Of a stretch of 64,000 nucleotides of DNA, positions 10,406 to 19,859 are shown one piece after another. Under the pieces are notes generated by a model, which saw only the letters and a list, made by a program, of their open reading frames with translations, searched no databases and was not told where the DNA came from. Location of the stretch: contig NC_133650.1 in assembly GCF_009905375.1 (NCBI RefSeq), forward strand, positions 143,352,476 to 143,416,475, in the 5' to 3' direction. Numbering within the stretch: position 1 is the stretch's first letter; every line of letters begins with the position of its first letter. A program made the translations under genes and the position numbers. Source of the DNA: Apium graveolens. Lineage: Eukaryota; Streptophyta; Magnoliopsida; Apiales; Apiaceae.

Positions 10406-11697
10406 TGTTAGGTCCCAATGTGTTTGTAGAAGGGGGGTTGAATACAAACAGTACCAAATAATCGAATAAATGCGGAATAAAAAATGTGAAACAAAATTCA
10501 AGTTAAATAAAAATATTATTAAACTTGAAAGGTGTTACAACAACTGTATCGATTACAAGGTATTAATCTCAAATCAATTATCACAAATCTAGAATAAATT
10601 CGACATGAACTTTTTCTATTTTTGCAATAATTAGAATCAAATGCTAAACACGATTTGAGATTAAGTTCTAGGGATTTTGATCCGCTAGATTGTTACACAA
10701 GAACAAGATAAAGATTTCTAGTTGATTGGATTTAACTTTACAATCTAGAAATTGATCTTGAAGTTTTGCAGAGAAGAATAAAATGTTTGCTGCGGCTGCT
10801 CTGTTCTTGTTTTTTGACTTGTATATTTGATGATAATGCTTTCTGCTGCTTCTGTTTCTTTTTAATTCATTCAACAGAATTGAATTGAACTGGAATGACA
10901 ATCCTGAGCTCAGCAAGACTTTCGGTATGACAATCAAATGAACTAGCAAGACTATCAGAATGAACTAGCAAGACAATCCTCCTCCCAGTGTAACTTTCGG
11001 TGAGACTATTGTTTGTACTAGCATGACTTTCGGTATGACTATTGATTGTCATACCGATTGTCATACTAGTACAATCAGTTTGACTTGCTGAATTTAAATG
11101 AATTTTAATCCAATTTAAATTCTGAAAATTCCTAAAATTAATTCAGAATTAATTAATCAATTAATTCAATTAATAAATAAATTATTCTTCGCAGATATAA
11201 TTTATTTTTTAATTAAATTAGATGACTTAATTAATTAATAGAGAATTAATTCTAGTCTTCAACAACACCCATCCTTCTGCAAATCTTCTGAAAATCACTG
11301 AAAATTATGAATCAATTCCACCACTTCAATGTTGACACTCGATGTACTGTCTGGTTCATGAGTGACTAACTTCCGTGACGTTTCTTCATGTCTTGACTTT
11401 GACACTTTGATTTTCTTCAGATTAAATCCTTGTAATTAATGATACTCTGACGAGATCTCTGTCACTTGATTAAATCCACGATCTTGATTTATATCACTGA
11501 GGCATGATCAACTTCTTGAACTTCTTCCAGTGAATTAACTCTTCAAGTCTGTAGATGAACCTTGTTTCTGAATCCTTTGACAGATATTACTTTGCGAGAT
11601 CTCTCTGACGGTCGATCCACTATTTACTTATTACATTCTTATTTGAGTTGAGTTGAATCCTCGAATATACAAATAGGCCTATGACATATGACTTACA
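10406..11697 (-). repeat. Element A 5' LTR
   Basis: Partner of 4249-5540 and the same length. It carries the U3 array at about 10892-11082. The nearest TATA candidate in the element's orientation is weak (AAATATA near 10820). It ends at the TSD TTATT inside the third ORF of Element 1. Confidence 0.95.
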
Positions 11698-13806
11698 TTA
11701 TTCCTCCCTACTGGCTTGAGCTCCATAATAATTGATTCCACTTTTATGCTATGCTTCACAGATTGTGATTGAGAAGTTGTAGAACCAAAAATTTGTTGCA
11801 TCTTTTCATCAATCTTTTTCCTTTGCTCTTTGACTTGCAATTCAGCTACTGCTATCTGGATTAGATCAATTCCATCAAGCTTTCCTTTGATTTGAATAAT
11901 TGGAGAAGTGGTGATGGCAGGAACTAGCACTTGAGAAATTTGAACTGTTGTTGATGGCTCTCCTTCCCCTTCCCCTTTATTCTCCCCCTTTTTGTTATCA
12001 TTAAGGGTAAGGGTCAAGCCTTGTGCTTTTGCCAGTTGCATGAGTAGATTTGTTTGAGTTTGTTGATTCTGAAGAATGGTGACCATAGAGTCTTCAATGA
12101 TCTGAACTCTGGTTTCCAATCTGGCCAGCCTCTTGTCAGCATCAGATTCTTTCCTCAGTCTCCCCAACAAATCTTGCATAGTACCATAAGGTATGACTGA
12201 ATCCAACTTCTCAGCATTGTAGGATTTCAGATCAGCAATGTCCTGCTTGAGCTCATCCACACTTAGATACTGTTTGAAATGCTGCAACTGCAAGAGATGC
12301 AGAGATTCCAGATGAGCTTGAAGAATTGCCTTGGTACCAGCATCTATAGTCTCCTGAAGGGCCTTTTGAATTGTCATGACTTGTCTGACTAAAGTGACAC
12401 CAAACTCTCCTGGTGTTGATGCTTTTGCCCATGCCCATTCAGGAAGATCTGGAACAGAACTTGGGCCTGCTAATCCCCCTAAGTTCATGCTCTCATCCAA
12501 AGAATCAGAGTCATCATCATTAGAATTTACTCCAAATTCTTCAGATGGCTCACCAGCTTGAGAAGGCAGCTTGTTAACAGCAGCTTTGTCTCTGAGAAGA
12601 GATTCTGAAGTGTGTACAATGTTTAAAGTCTGTTCTGCCTCCACATTGCCCTGAGCAGCCAATAATTAATAGGCTGAAACAGGATGAGTAAAAGTGTCAG
12701 CATCCAAGGAAATGTTATCAATTACAGCTTTGTAATGTTGCTGAAATTGTCTTTCCTTTTCTGCATCATCCACTTTCATTGACTCACTAGCAATGGCTGG
12801 ATCCACCCTTATAGCTTCTGTACATGCCTTTCTCTCATTTTCTCTATTTTCTTGCATCAGAGGCTCCCCCTGGCTCACACACACCCTCACACCCTCACCC
12901 TCACCTTCTAAGGTGGCACTCCCCTCACTCACTTTTGCCATGCTGGAAGAAATAGCATGCATATGGTGACTCTCAACCTCTCCTTTTGCCTGGGAGCAAC
13001 CCAGCCTCTCACTCAAAAGATCACTCCCTTCCCTCAAACCTAAAAGTGATTGTACAGTAACCATGTCCTCTACAGTTGGAATTGTTTCTGTTATGTGTGT
13101 AGAGACCATCAACGGATAGGGAGTATCCGTTGAAGTGGAAACTGATGGTATCAACGGATAACTGCTGTTAAGCTTATCCGTTGAAGAACAACCACTTGTC
13201 AACGGATGAGAGATATCCGTTGAAGAAGGAAAAGATGTAGATATAGAAAGTGACATAATTGTTGAATCTGTGTGAATTGATTTTAAGTGTGGTGACACAG
13301 ATTCTTCAACTACATCTGAAAGAATTGGCTGGTGATCCAACAAATCATCTAAAAGATGATGATCATCAGGTTTTGAGTGGGGCTCCTCCCTGAGTTTTAA
13401 TGAGGGAGAATCAGGAATTGATGTGAATATCATATCCACATCCAGAGAGGGTGATGGAGAGTTTGATGATTGGTGTATTTCTATTATGAGAGAATGGGGC
13501 TGTGACTCCATATTTGCTGGAATCACATCAAGCTGAATTTGAGAAGGCTCAGATACAGGTGGATGTATCTGTGCTGTGTGTGCCTCTTGTGTGGAAACTA
13601 GGGTCCTGGCCTTCTTCTTCCTTGAAAAGGCTTTAATTGGTGAATGTGTGGCTTCAGTGTCCCTCCCCCTTCTGTTCTGTGTCCCTGGTTGGGGACTATT
13701 TTCAATAGTTACATCCTTTTGGGAGGATGCAACTAGGGATGTGTTAGACTCCTTTTGAACCACCACAGTCTTTTGAGAGACTGTGGCTTGGCTGGCTTGG
13801 GTATAC
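11698..13806 (-). pseudogene. Element 1 third ORF, middle part
   Basis: Minus-strand coding between Element A and the N-terminal part. The first half (13766-12666) is Ser/Thr/Pro-rich with the basic patch SRKKKAR and many acidic residues. It contains three inverted motif pairs that encode repeated STD...YPL or STD...HPL blocks. The second half (12662-11698) is helical: a Gln/Leu-rich coiled coil (RLARLETRVQIIEDS, QNQQTQTNLLMQL), then a charged tail. The halves are separated by one TAA (12666-12668) where Element 5 has CAA, a C-to-T change. The end at 11698 joins in frame to 4243. It has no signal peptide or membrane segment. The family has no function I can name. Confidence 0.72.
13109..13223. 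repeat. three inverted ATCCGTTGA pairs inside the third ORF
   Basis: Three hairpin-capable pairs: TCAACGGATA / TATCCGTTGA with a 5-base loop (13109-13133), an 11-base stem with a 12-base loop (13151-13184), and a 9-base stem with a 7-base loop (13199-13223). The stem is the same word as the U3 array. At the homologous place in Element 5 (60429-60545) the stems use the CGACGG form. Confidence 0.85.
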
Positions 13807-14874
13807 TCACCTCTCCCACCTTATCCTGGGGGGTTTCTTGATGTTCACCCTCCCCTCACCACTCACACCCTGTTCACTCCCTTCAGGGTTTATGGTTGTT
13901 GTTACAACTGTTATCTTTTGAGAAACAACAGAGGTAGTTTTCTTTGACTTGAGTTTTGAAACTTTAGTTTTGGTGGCTTTGGTAGGAACCTGTTTGGACA
14001 AAGACACAGATTCCATGGCCATACTAGAAGGAAAAGAAATAATGGAGTTGGAAATAGTAGGAGTTGTAGAAGTGTTTACCTCACTTACCTGTGGTGCATT
14101 CATGATTGGCAAATATACCAATGGCACCTGGCTGTTGAGGTTCATTCTCAAAAGGTCTGCAAGGACCCTTTTCTCTTGTGTGTAGCATTTGAGTTTATTA
14201 TTCTCATTTGATATAACCAATCCTTCAGCAACATGGTTAGCCAATAACATAAAAAATCTAGCATAGTATATGTTATGTGGTCTATTAGCTTTGTTACATA
14301 ATCTGGAACCTAATTCTAGCATGACACAGTTGCTAAAATTAAAGTACCTATCAGAAACCAGCATATAAAGCATATTAACAAGAGATGAAGTTATGACATC
14401 AAAATTGCTAATCTTCCCAGAGAAAACCTTAATAAAGGCATCTCCAAGAAAACTCCATTCTTTCCTAAGGCCTTTCCTTCTAATGCTACCTAAACTAGCA
14501 GAATCAAAAGCATAGCCTATGGAATCTAACATAGCAGATACATCTTTATCAGTGTGTGGTGTTATGGCATTATTCTCAGGCGACTTAAAGCAAGACTGTA
14601 TATCATCACAGTTAAGGCAATAATCCTTACCTTTGAGAGAGAAGGCAATAGTCATATCTGTGGAGTTGAACTCTGCAGTTGTCCAAATCTCCTCAATCAC
14701 CTCACAGTAGATGGTTGGGGCTTCCAGCATTGCATAGCTCAGTTTGCAGTTTTTGATGAAGTCCATCATCTTGTGATAATCATAATGGGCTTCATTCTTT
14801 TCAACCAAGGCTACGAAATTATTCTTTTCATAAACAAATCCTGTTTGAGACATAATTTTGACTACTGGTGCCAT
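13807..14874 (-). pseudogene. Element 1 third ORF, N-terminal domain
   Basis: Starts at MAPVVKIMSQTGF (14874). The homologous start in Element 5 (62196) is the same, which decides it over the upstream ATG at 14970. A globular domain of about 270 residues follows (KMMDFIKNCKLS, EVIEEIWTTAEF, RKGLRKEWSFLGD, YYARFFMLLANH), then a Ser/Thr/Lys-rich linker. It resembles the plant-transposon-protein type domains found in extra ORFs of some plant retroelements, but I cannot assign a named family with confidence. Comparison with Element 5 shows a lost G near 13845 and another shift near 13815 that put it out of frame with the middle part. Confidence 0.7.
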
Positions 14875-15416
14875 TGTTGTGAGTAGAGGTTGCAGAGAAA
14901 AACTTGAGAATTTTGGGAGAGAAGGAGAATAAAAATTGCAAGAAAGCGTAAAGTGAAAATTAGAATTCAATGGGCTTTTATACTTTCTTGAATTAAAATG
15001 TAAATAAAATGATTAAATGATACTTTCAAGCAAATTACAGCCGTTTAAGAATAGAGAAAACTGTAGAAATTCTGAAAACTGCCTTTAATACAAATATATA
15101 CAATAGTGTATATCTGTATCAACGGTTAAGTAAAAGAATCAACGGCTGTGACTCACTTAAAGTAACTGATGTGCCACTTCAACGGATAAGGTAAATAGTT
15201 ATCCATTGATGCCAACACTATTTTATCCATTGAGGGATAAAATTACCAGAAATGTATTTGTCTTTCAACGGATAATGAACATCCGTTGATAGAATAATTT
15301 TGGCTTTCAACGGATAGGGAATATCCGTTGATAGGATAGGTCTTTCTTAAAGCCAACTTTGTTCTTGCAGCAAATTTATTTCAGGCTTCAATGCAGATTA
15401 TATAGAGGACATAAAT
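14875..15416. other. Element 1 spacer between pol and third ORF, with motif pairs
   Basis: No coding sequence. From 15119 to 15335 it holds TCAACGG words and their inverse ATCC(G/A)TTGA. Two pairs are clean hairpins: 15265-15289 and 15307-15331. The second (10-base stem, loop GGGAA) is nearly the same as the pair at 13109 (loop GGGAG). It would lie in the leader of any subgenomic RNA for the third ORF. Element 5 has an equivalent block at 62420-62625. Confidence 0.75.
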
Positions 15417-18005
15417 TTATGAATAATTAAGCATACCTAGCTCACTTACTAATCTTGTGAATGTTGATTCATCAAGTGGCTTGGTAAATATGTCTGCAAT
15501 CTGCTTTTCACTTGGAACAAAATGAAGTTCCACTATACCTTTCATCATATATTCCCTAATGAAGTGGTACTTGATATCAATGTGCTTGGTTCTTGAGTGC
15601 TGCACTGGATTTTCAGTAATGGCAATGGCACTTGTGTTGTCACAGAATATTGGAATTTTGTCAACAGTCAAACCATAGTCAAATAGTTGATTCCTCATCC
15701 ATAGTATCTGTGCACAGCAACTACCAGCAGCAATGTACTCAGCTTCAGCTGTTGATGTAGAAACGGAATTTTGCTTCTTACTGAACCATGACACAAGCTT
15801 GTTCCCTAGAAATTGACATGTGCCAGTTGTGCTTTTCCTGTCTATTTTACAGCCTGCATAATCTGCATCTGAGTAGCCAATTAGATCAAAACCAGACTCT
15901 CTAGGGTACCAAATTTCTAGATTTGGAGTCCCTTTGAGATATCTGAAGATTCTTTTAATAGCCACTAAGTGAGATTCTTTAGGGTCAGCTTGAAATCTAG
16001 CTCAGAGACATGTAGAAAACATTATATCAGGTCTACTAGAAGTTAAATATAAAAGTGAGCCAACCATGCCTCTATAACTTGAAATATCCACAGACTTTTC
16101 AGCCTTGTTTAATTCAAGCTTGATGGCAGTGGCCATGGGAGTTTTTGCAGATGAACAATCCATTAAGTCAAACTTCTTTAAAAGATCATAAATATATTTA
16201 GTTTGACTAATGAAAATTCCATCACTAACTTGTTTAACTTGTAAACCAAGAAAATAAGTTAGCTCTCCCATCATGCTCATTTCATATTTACTTTGCATTA
16301 ACTTAGCAAACTTTTTACAAAGCTTATCATCTGTAGATCCAAATATAATATCATCTACATAAATTTGAACAAGTATTTTAGAGCCATTAACATTTCTAAA
16401 GAAGAGAGTTTTGTCAACAGTACCTCTTGTGAAGTGATTATCTAGAAGGAATTTTGACAAAGTCTCATACCAGGCTCTAGGTGCTTGCTTTAGTCCATAA
16501 AGTGCTTTCAACTGATAATACACATAGTCTGGAAAGTTTGGATCTTCAAATCCTGGAGGTTGGCTTACATAAACTTCTTCCTCCAATTCCCCATTTAGAA
16601 ATGCACTCTTGACATCCATTTGATAGACTTTGAAATTGGCATGGGCTGCATAGGCTAGGAAGATTCTGATGGCCTCAAGTCTGGCAACTGGAGCAAATGT
16701 TTCATCAAAATCTATTCCTTCTTGTTGAGAATAACCTTTAGCAACCAATCTGGCTTTATTCCTTATGACAATACCATTTTCATCCATCTTGTTTCTGAAT
16801 ACCCATTTTGTGTCAATAGAACTCTTGTTCTTTGGCTTGGGTACCGGCTTCCATACTTTGTTCCTTTCAAATTGGTTTAGCTCCTCTTGCATTGCTAAAA
16901 TCCAATCTGGATCCAATAGAGCTTCTTCCACTCTCTTAGGTTCCTCCTGTGATAGAAAGCTACTATATAAACATTCATCTTGAGTAGCCCTTCTAGTTTG
17001 TACTTTAGATGAAGCATCACCAATAATCAGTTCAAAAGGGTGATTCTTGGTCCATTTCCTTTGAGGTGGTAGATTAGCTCTAGATGAGGTTGCCTCAGTA
17101 TTATCATGATGTGAGATAGAATGTTGATTGGTTGAAACTCCCCCTGAGTTGCTGATCCTTTGAAAGGAATTGGGAGCTCTATCAACTGATGAAGTGAATT
17201 GATTATCCGTTGACAGACTGTGATCAACGGATGCTTCATTATGAACTTCAACGGATGATGCACTTTATCTTTCAACGGATGCTGCATTGCTTCTTTCAAC
17301 GGAAGCTGAATTATGACTTTCAACGGATGCAGCATTATGTGCATTATCCAAAGGCAGATTCTGAATTCTTCTTGAGATGCCTTCTTCATCATTCTCATCT
17401 TCACTATCATCACAATATATCTCAATGTTGTCAAATTTGATTCCTTCATGATGTCCCTCATCTGTTAGTCCATCAATCTTTTTATCATCAAACACAACAT
17501 GCACAGATTCCATGACAATGTTGGTTCTTAGATTGTAGACCCTATATGATTTTCCAGCGGAATAACCAACAAATATTCCTTCATCAGCCTTTGCATCAAA
17601 CTTTCCTTTGTGATCAGATTGATTCCTTAAGATGTAACATTTGCAACCAAAGACATGCAGAAAGTTTAAAGTTGGTTTTCTTCTCTTGAATAATTGATAG
17701 GGAGTCATGCCTTTTGCCTGATTGATTAGAGAAATATTCTGAGTGTAACTTGCACAGTTAACAACCTCAGCCCAAAAGTAAGTTAGGAGTTTTGACTCTT
17801 CAAGCATTGTCCTTGCAGCTTCAATTAGTGATCTGTTCTTCCTTTCCACCACACCATTTTGCTGTGGGGTCCTTGGAGCTGAGAACTCATGCATGATCCC
17901 ATTTTCTTCACAGAACAACTTCATGATTAAATTTTTGAACTCAGTTCCATTGTCACTCATAATATTCCTTATTTTGAAATCAGGATGATTGTTGACTTGC
18001 TTGAT
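15417..18005 (-). pseudogene. Element 1 pol: integrase C-part, RT, RNase H
   Basis: Continues pol from 27499 in the same frame once Element B and one TTGAT are removed. It reads integrase (SDNGTEF and PQQNGVVERKN supply the second Asp and the Glu of the catalytic triad), a variable linker, RT (from about 16930; [14 protein letters not shown], and YVDD near 16350) and RNase H (GYSDADYAG, STAEAEYIA, DNTSAIAI, ending LGMLNYS). The frame is broken twice: TAA at 17265-17267 in the linker and TGA at 16002-16004 just before RNase H, where Element 5 reads a Cys codon. The RT catalytic motif is intact. The linker contains several TCAACGGAT motif copies (17201-17330). Confidence 0.9.
17201..17330. repeat. 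ATCCGTTGA motif copies inside pol linker
   Basis: One ATCCGTTGA and about five TCAACGGA copies within 130 bases, spaced about 15-30 bases apart, in the hydrophilic linker between integrase and RT. They encode ASVE/SSVE-type repeats. This is the same word as in the LTR, in a part of pol that tolerates change. Confidence 0.8.
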
Positions 18006-18574
18006 TGTTATGGATAAAAAACTAAGGTTATTATTTGCGGTATTTATTACTAAGATTCGGGAGCTCAAGGCCTTTAATGGCTGCTCTCGTGTTTCGTGGC
18101 TCGATCTGCCTTTACGAGATGCCTACGTATCTCTGTGAATTAGAGAATCAAGCCAAAAAACGTAGTTCTAATTTGTGGGGTGAGGCCCCTTATATAGATG
18201 TTGGGAGTCCTTGAATTGGACTTGGTATAGGAGACTTGGTGGGCAAGTCTCATAATTAGAATGGACTTTGGAGTCCTAGATAGTAGGAAACTGATTCCTT
18301 ATCCTTTTAGGTCCCCTTGAGGCTAATATCTTAAGATTTATATCCTTATCGGGACTCTTCTCAACATCTGATTTTTCCCTTATTAATTAATTACGAAATT
18401 AATTAATAATCAGGGCTTTTGGGCCTTTTTTATTTCATCAGGCCTGATCTGGTCCATCAGGCTTAACCTTTCTGGTCTGAGTATCATATATCTTTTTATT
18501 GGGCCTAGCAGTCCACAGCTTGTACAATTAACACAGTATTTAATTATACAATCATAATTTATTTATCCCTATCA
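18006..18574 (-). repeat. Element B 3' LTR
   Basis: TGTTATGG to CTATCA on the plus strand; partner at 26930-27498. The polypurine tract follows at once. Confidence 0.95.
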
Positions 18575-18590
18575 TTTGCCCCCCAACTTT
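18575..18590 (-). other. Element B polypurine tract
   Basis: AAAGTTGGGGGGCAAA on the minus strand, next to the 3' LTR. Confidence 0.88.
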
Positions 18591-18736
18591 TGGGAAACAT
18601 TGATTAGGTTTCGCATAAGTTAAGTCTATTCGTTCCCTTACAGGGATTCGTTTTTCCGTAAAGTGTGGAGTGACCTACACATTTACAATGAATTTTCCTT
18701 TTATTCAGGAATTATCTTAATTTCCAGGAATTTTTT

Positions 18737-18850
18737 CCCTTATTTCCGGGATTTTTCCCTAATTTTCTGGGATTTTCCCTAATTTTCTGGGATTTTTCCC
18801 TAATTTTCTGGGATTTTCCCTAATTTTCTGGGATTTTCCCCTAATTTTCA
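18737..18850. repeat. 20-21 bp tandem repeat in Element B 3' region
   Basis: About five head-to-tail copies of a unit of the form GGGATTTTCCCTAATTTTCT. Short tandem arrays next to the 3' LTR are typical of Tat elements and can seed satellites. Confidence 0.9.
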
Positions 18851-18861
18851 GCCCTTTTTCG

Positions 18862-19525
18862 ACCAGGATCCTAGTCGAAATTTCGACCTGGATCCTAGTC
18901 GAAAATAGGGGTCAGCCTTGTCATCCTGGTCGAAGGATTTCGACTAGGATTCACGACCTGGATTTCGACCAGGATCCTAGTCGAAATTTTGACCTGGATC
19001 TAGGTCGTCAATTCCCCACTTTTAGCTTCTGATCTTGAGCCCATCGACTAGGATTTCGACTAGGATCCTAGTCGAAATTTCGACCTGAATCCTGGTCGAA
19101 AATTCTTTGGTTTTCTTGATTCCTGGTCGAAGGATTTCGACTAGGATCCACGACCTGGATTTCGACCAGGATCCTAGTCGAAATTTGACCTGGGTTTTTA
19201 ATCTTTATTCCTGAAAGATGCTTGGCTAATTCGACCTCATTCCTGGTCAAAATTTCGACTTTCAATTTAATCCTATTTTTTCCGTTGTTTTCGTGAGCCT
19301 AGTCGAAAAATTTCGGGCAGGTATCACGACCTGGATTTCGACCTGAATCCTGGTCTTTTTTGCCCGTTATTTTCGGGTGCCTGCTCAAAAGTTTTCAAGT
19401 AGGATTCACGACCTGGATTTCGACCTGAATTCTGGTCTTTATTACCCGTTATTTTCGGGAGTCTGCTCGAAAGATTTCGGGCAGGATTCACGACCTGGAT
19501 CTCGACCTGGATTCTGGTCTTTTTC
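18862..19525. repeat. palindrome-rich TCGAC...GTCGA repeat block
   Basis: More than twenty copies of words such as TTTCGACC(T/A)GGAT and ATCCTAGTCGAAA in both orientations. They include a perfect 26-bp palindrome centred on GGATCC (19053-19078), a duplicated unit of about 65 bp (near 18922 and 19122), and a longer duplicated unit containing CCCGTTATTTTCGGG (near 19365 and 19445). It lies between the 3' LTR and the promoter of the antisense ORF. It is non-coding. Frames through it are periodic artefacts. Confidence 0.88.
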
Positions 19526-19604
19526 TAGCCTTCTCCATTGGTCCTTACATCTTTTAGGGCTAAAATTGAATTTTCCAAATCCTAATTGGATTAGGGCCTG
19601 GCTT

Positions 19605-19703
19605 TTTCTATTGGGCTTTTCAAATATTACTGGGCCTCTTTATTGGGCTTTTCAAATATTATTGGGCCTCTTTATTGGGCTTTACCAAATATTACTGGGC
19701 TTA
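19605..19703. repeat. 33-34 bp tandem repeat
   Basis: Three copies of a unit TATTGGGCTTTTCAAATATT followed by A/T-CTGGGCCTCT. Directly upstream of the TATA box of the antisense ORF. Confidence 0.85.
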
Positions 19704-19827
19704 ATACACCCTGTTTAGAATGCTCTAGAATTCCTAGGAATATTCTGGAATATTCCTTTTTCTGGGCCTTTTCTTATGGGCCTTTGTTCTCAATGGGCTT
19801 TTCGTCCCTTCAACTTCCTTTTCCTCT

Positions 19828-19835
19828 TATATAAA
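19828..19835 (+). promoter_or_regulatory. TATA box of Element B antisense ORF
   Basis: TATATAAA on the plus strand, followed about 25-35 bases later by a pyrimidine-rich start region and then an exon ending in a consensus splice donor at 19963/19964. It faces away from the 3' LTR, so it would drive transcription antisense to the element's own genome. Confidence 0.6.
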
Positions 19836-19859
19836 GGAATGAGGAAAGGCTATTACTCC

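Larger units (their letters stand above)
4249..11697 (-). mobile_element. Element A: gag-only Sire-like LTR element nested in Element 1
   Basis: LTRs of 1,292 bp at 4249-5540 and 10406-11697 differ at about eight sites by eye (0.6%), so the insertion is recent. The TSD TTATT is perfect (4244-4248 and 11698-11702). The initiator-Met primer site TGGTATCAGAGCC and a polypurine tract are intact. Inside are one uninterrupted gag, a short protease remnant and about 2.3 kb of non-coding DNA. No integrase, RT or RNase H is visible. This is the architecture of a terminal-repeat element with gag only (TR-GAG type), which must borrow pol from a relative. At least four GGGGGAGA tracts (5541, 5781, 6015, 6061) precede the 3' LTR, which supports Sire ancestry. 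Confidence 0.93.

Noticed and set aside
2729..14874. Calling the third ORF an envelope gene
   Set aside because: No signal peptide, membrane segment or fusion features are visible in any of the three copies.
13576..14886. Plus-strand open frames opposite the third ORF
   Set aside because: They are shadows of the minus-strand ORF: low-complexity and without homology, and Element 5 does not conserve them.
19068..19718. Open frames through the TCGAC repeat block
   Set aside because: Periodic translation of tandem repeats on both strands.
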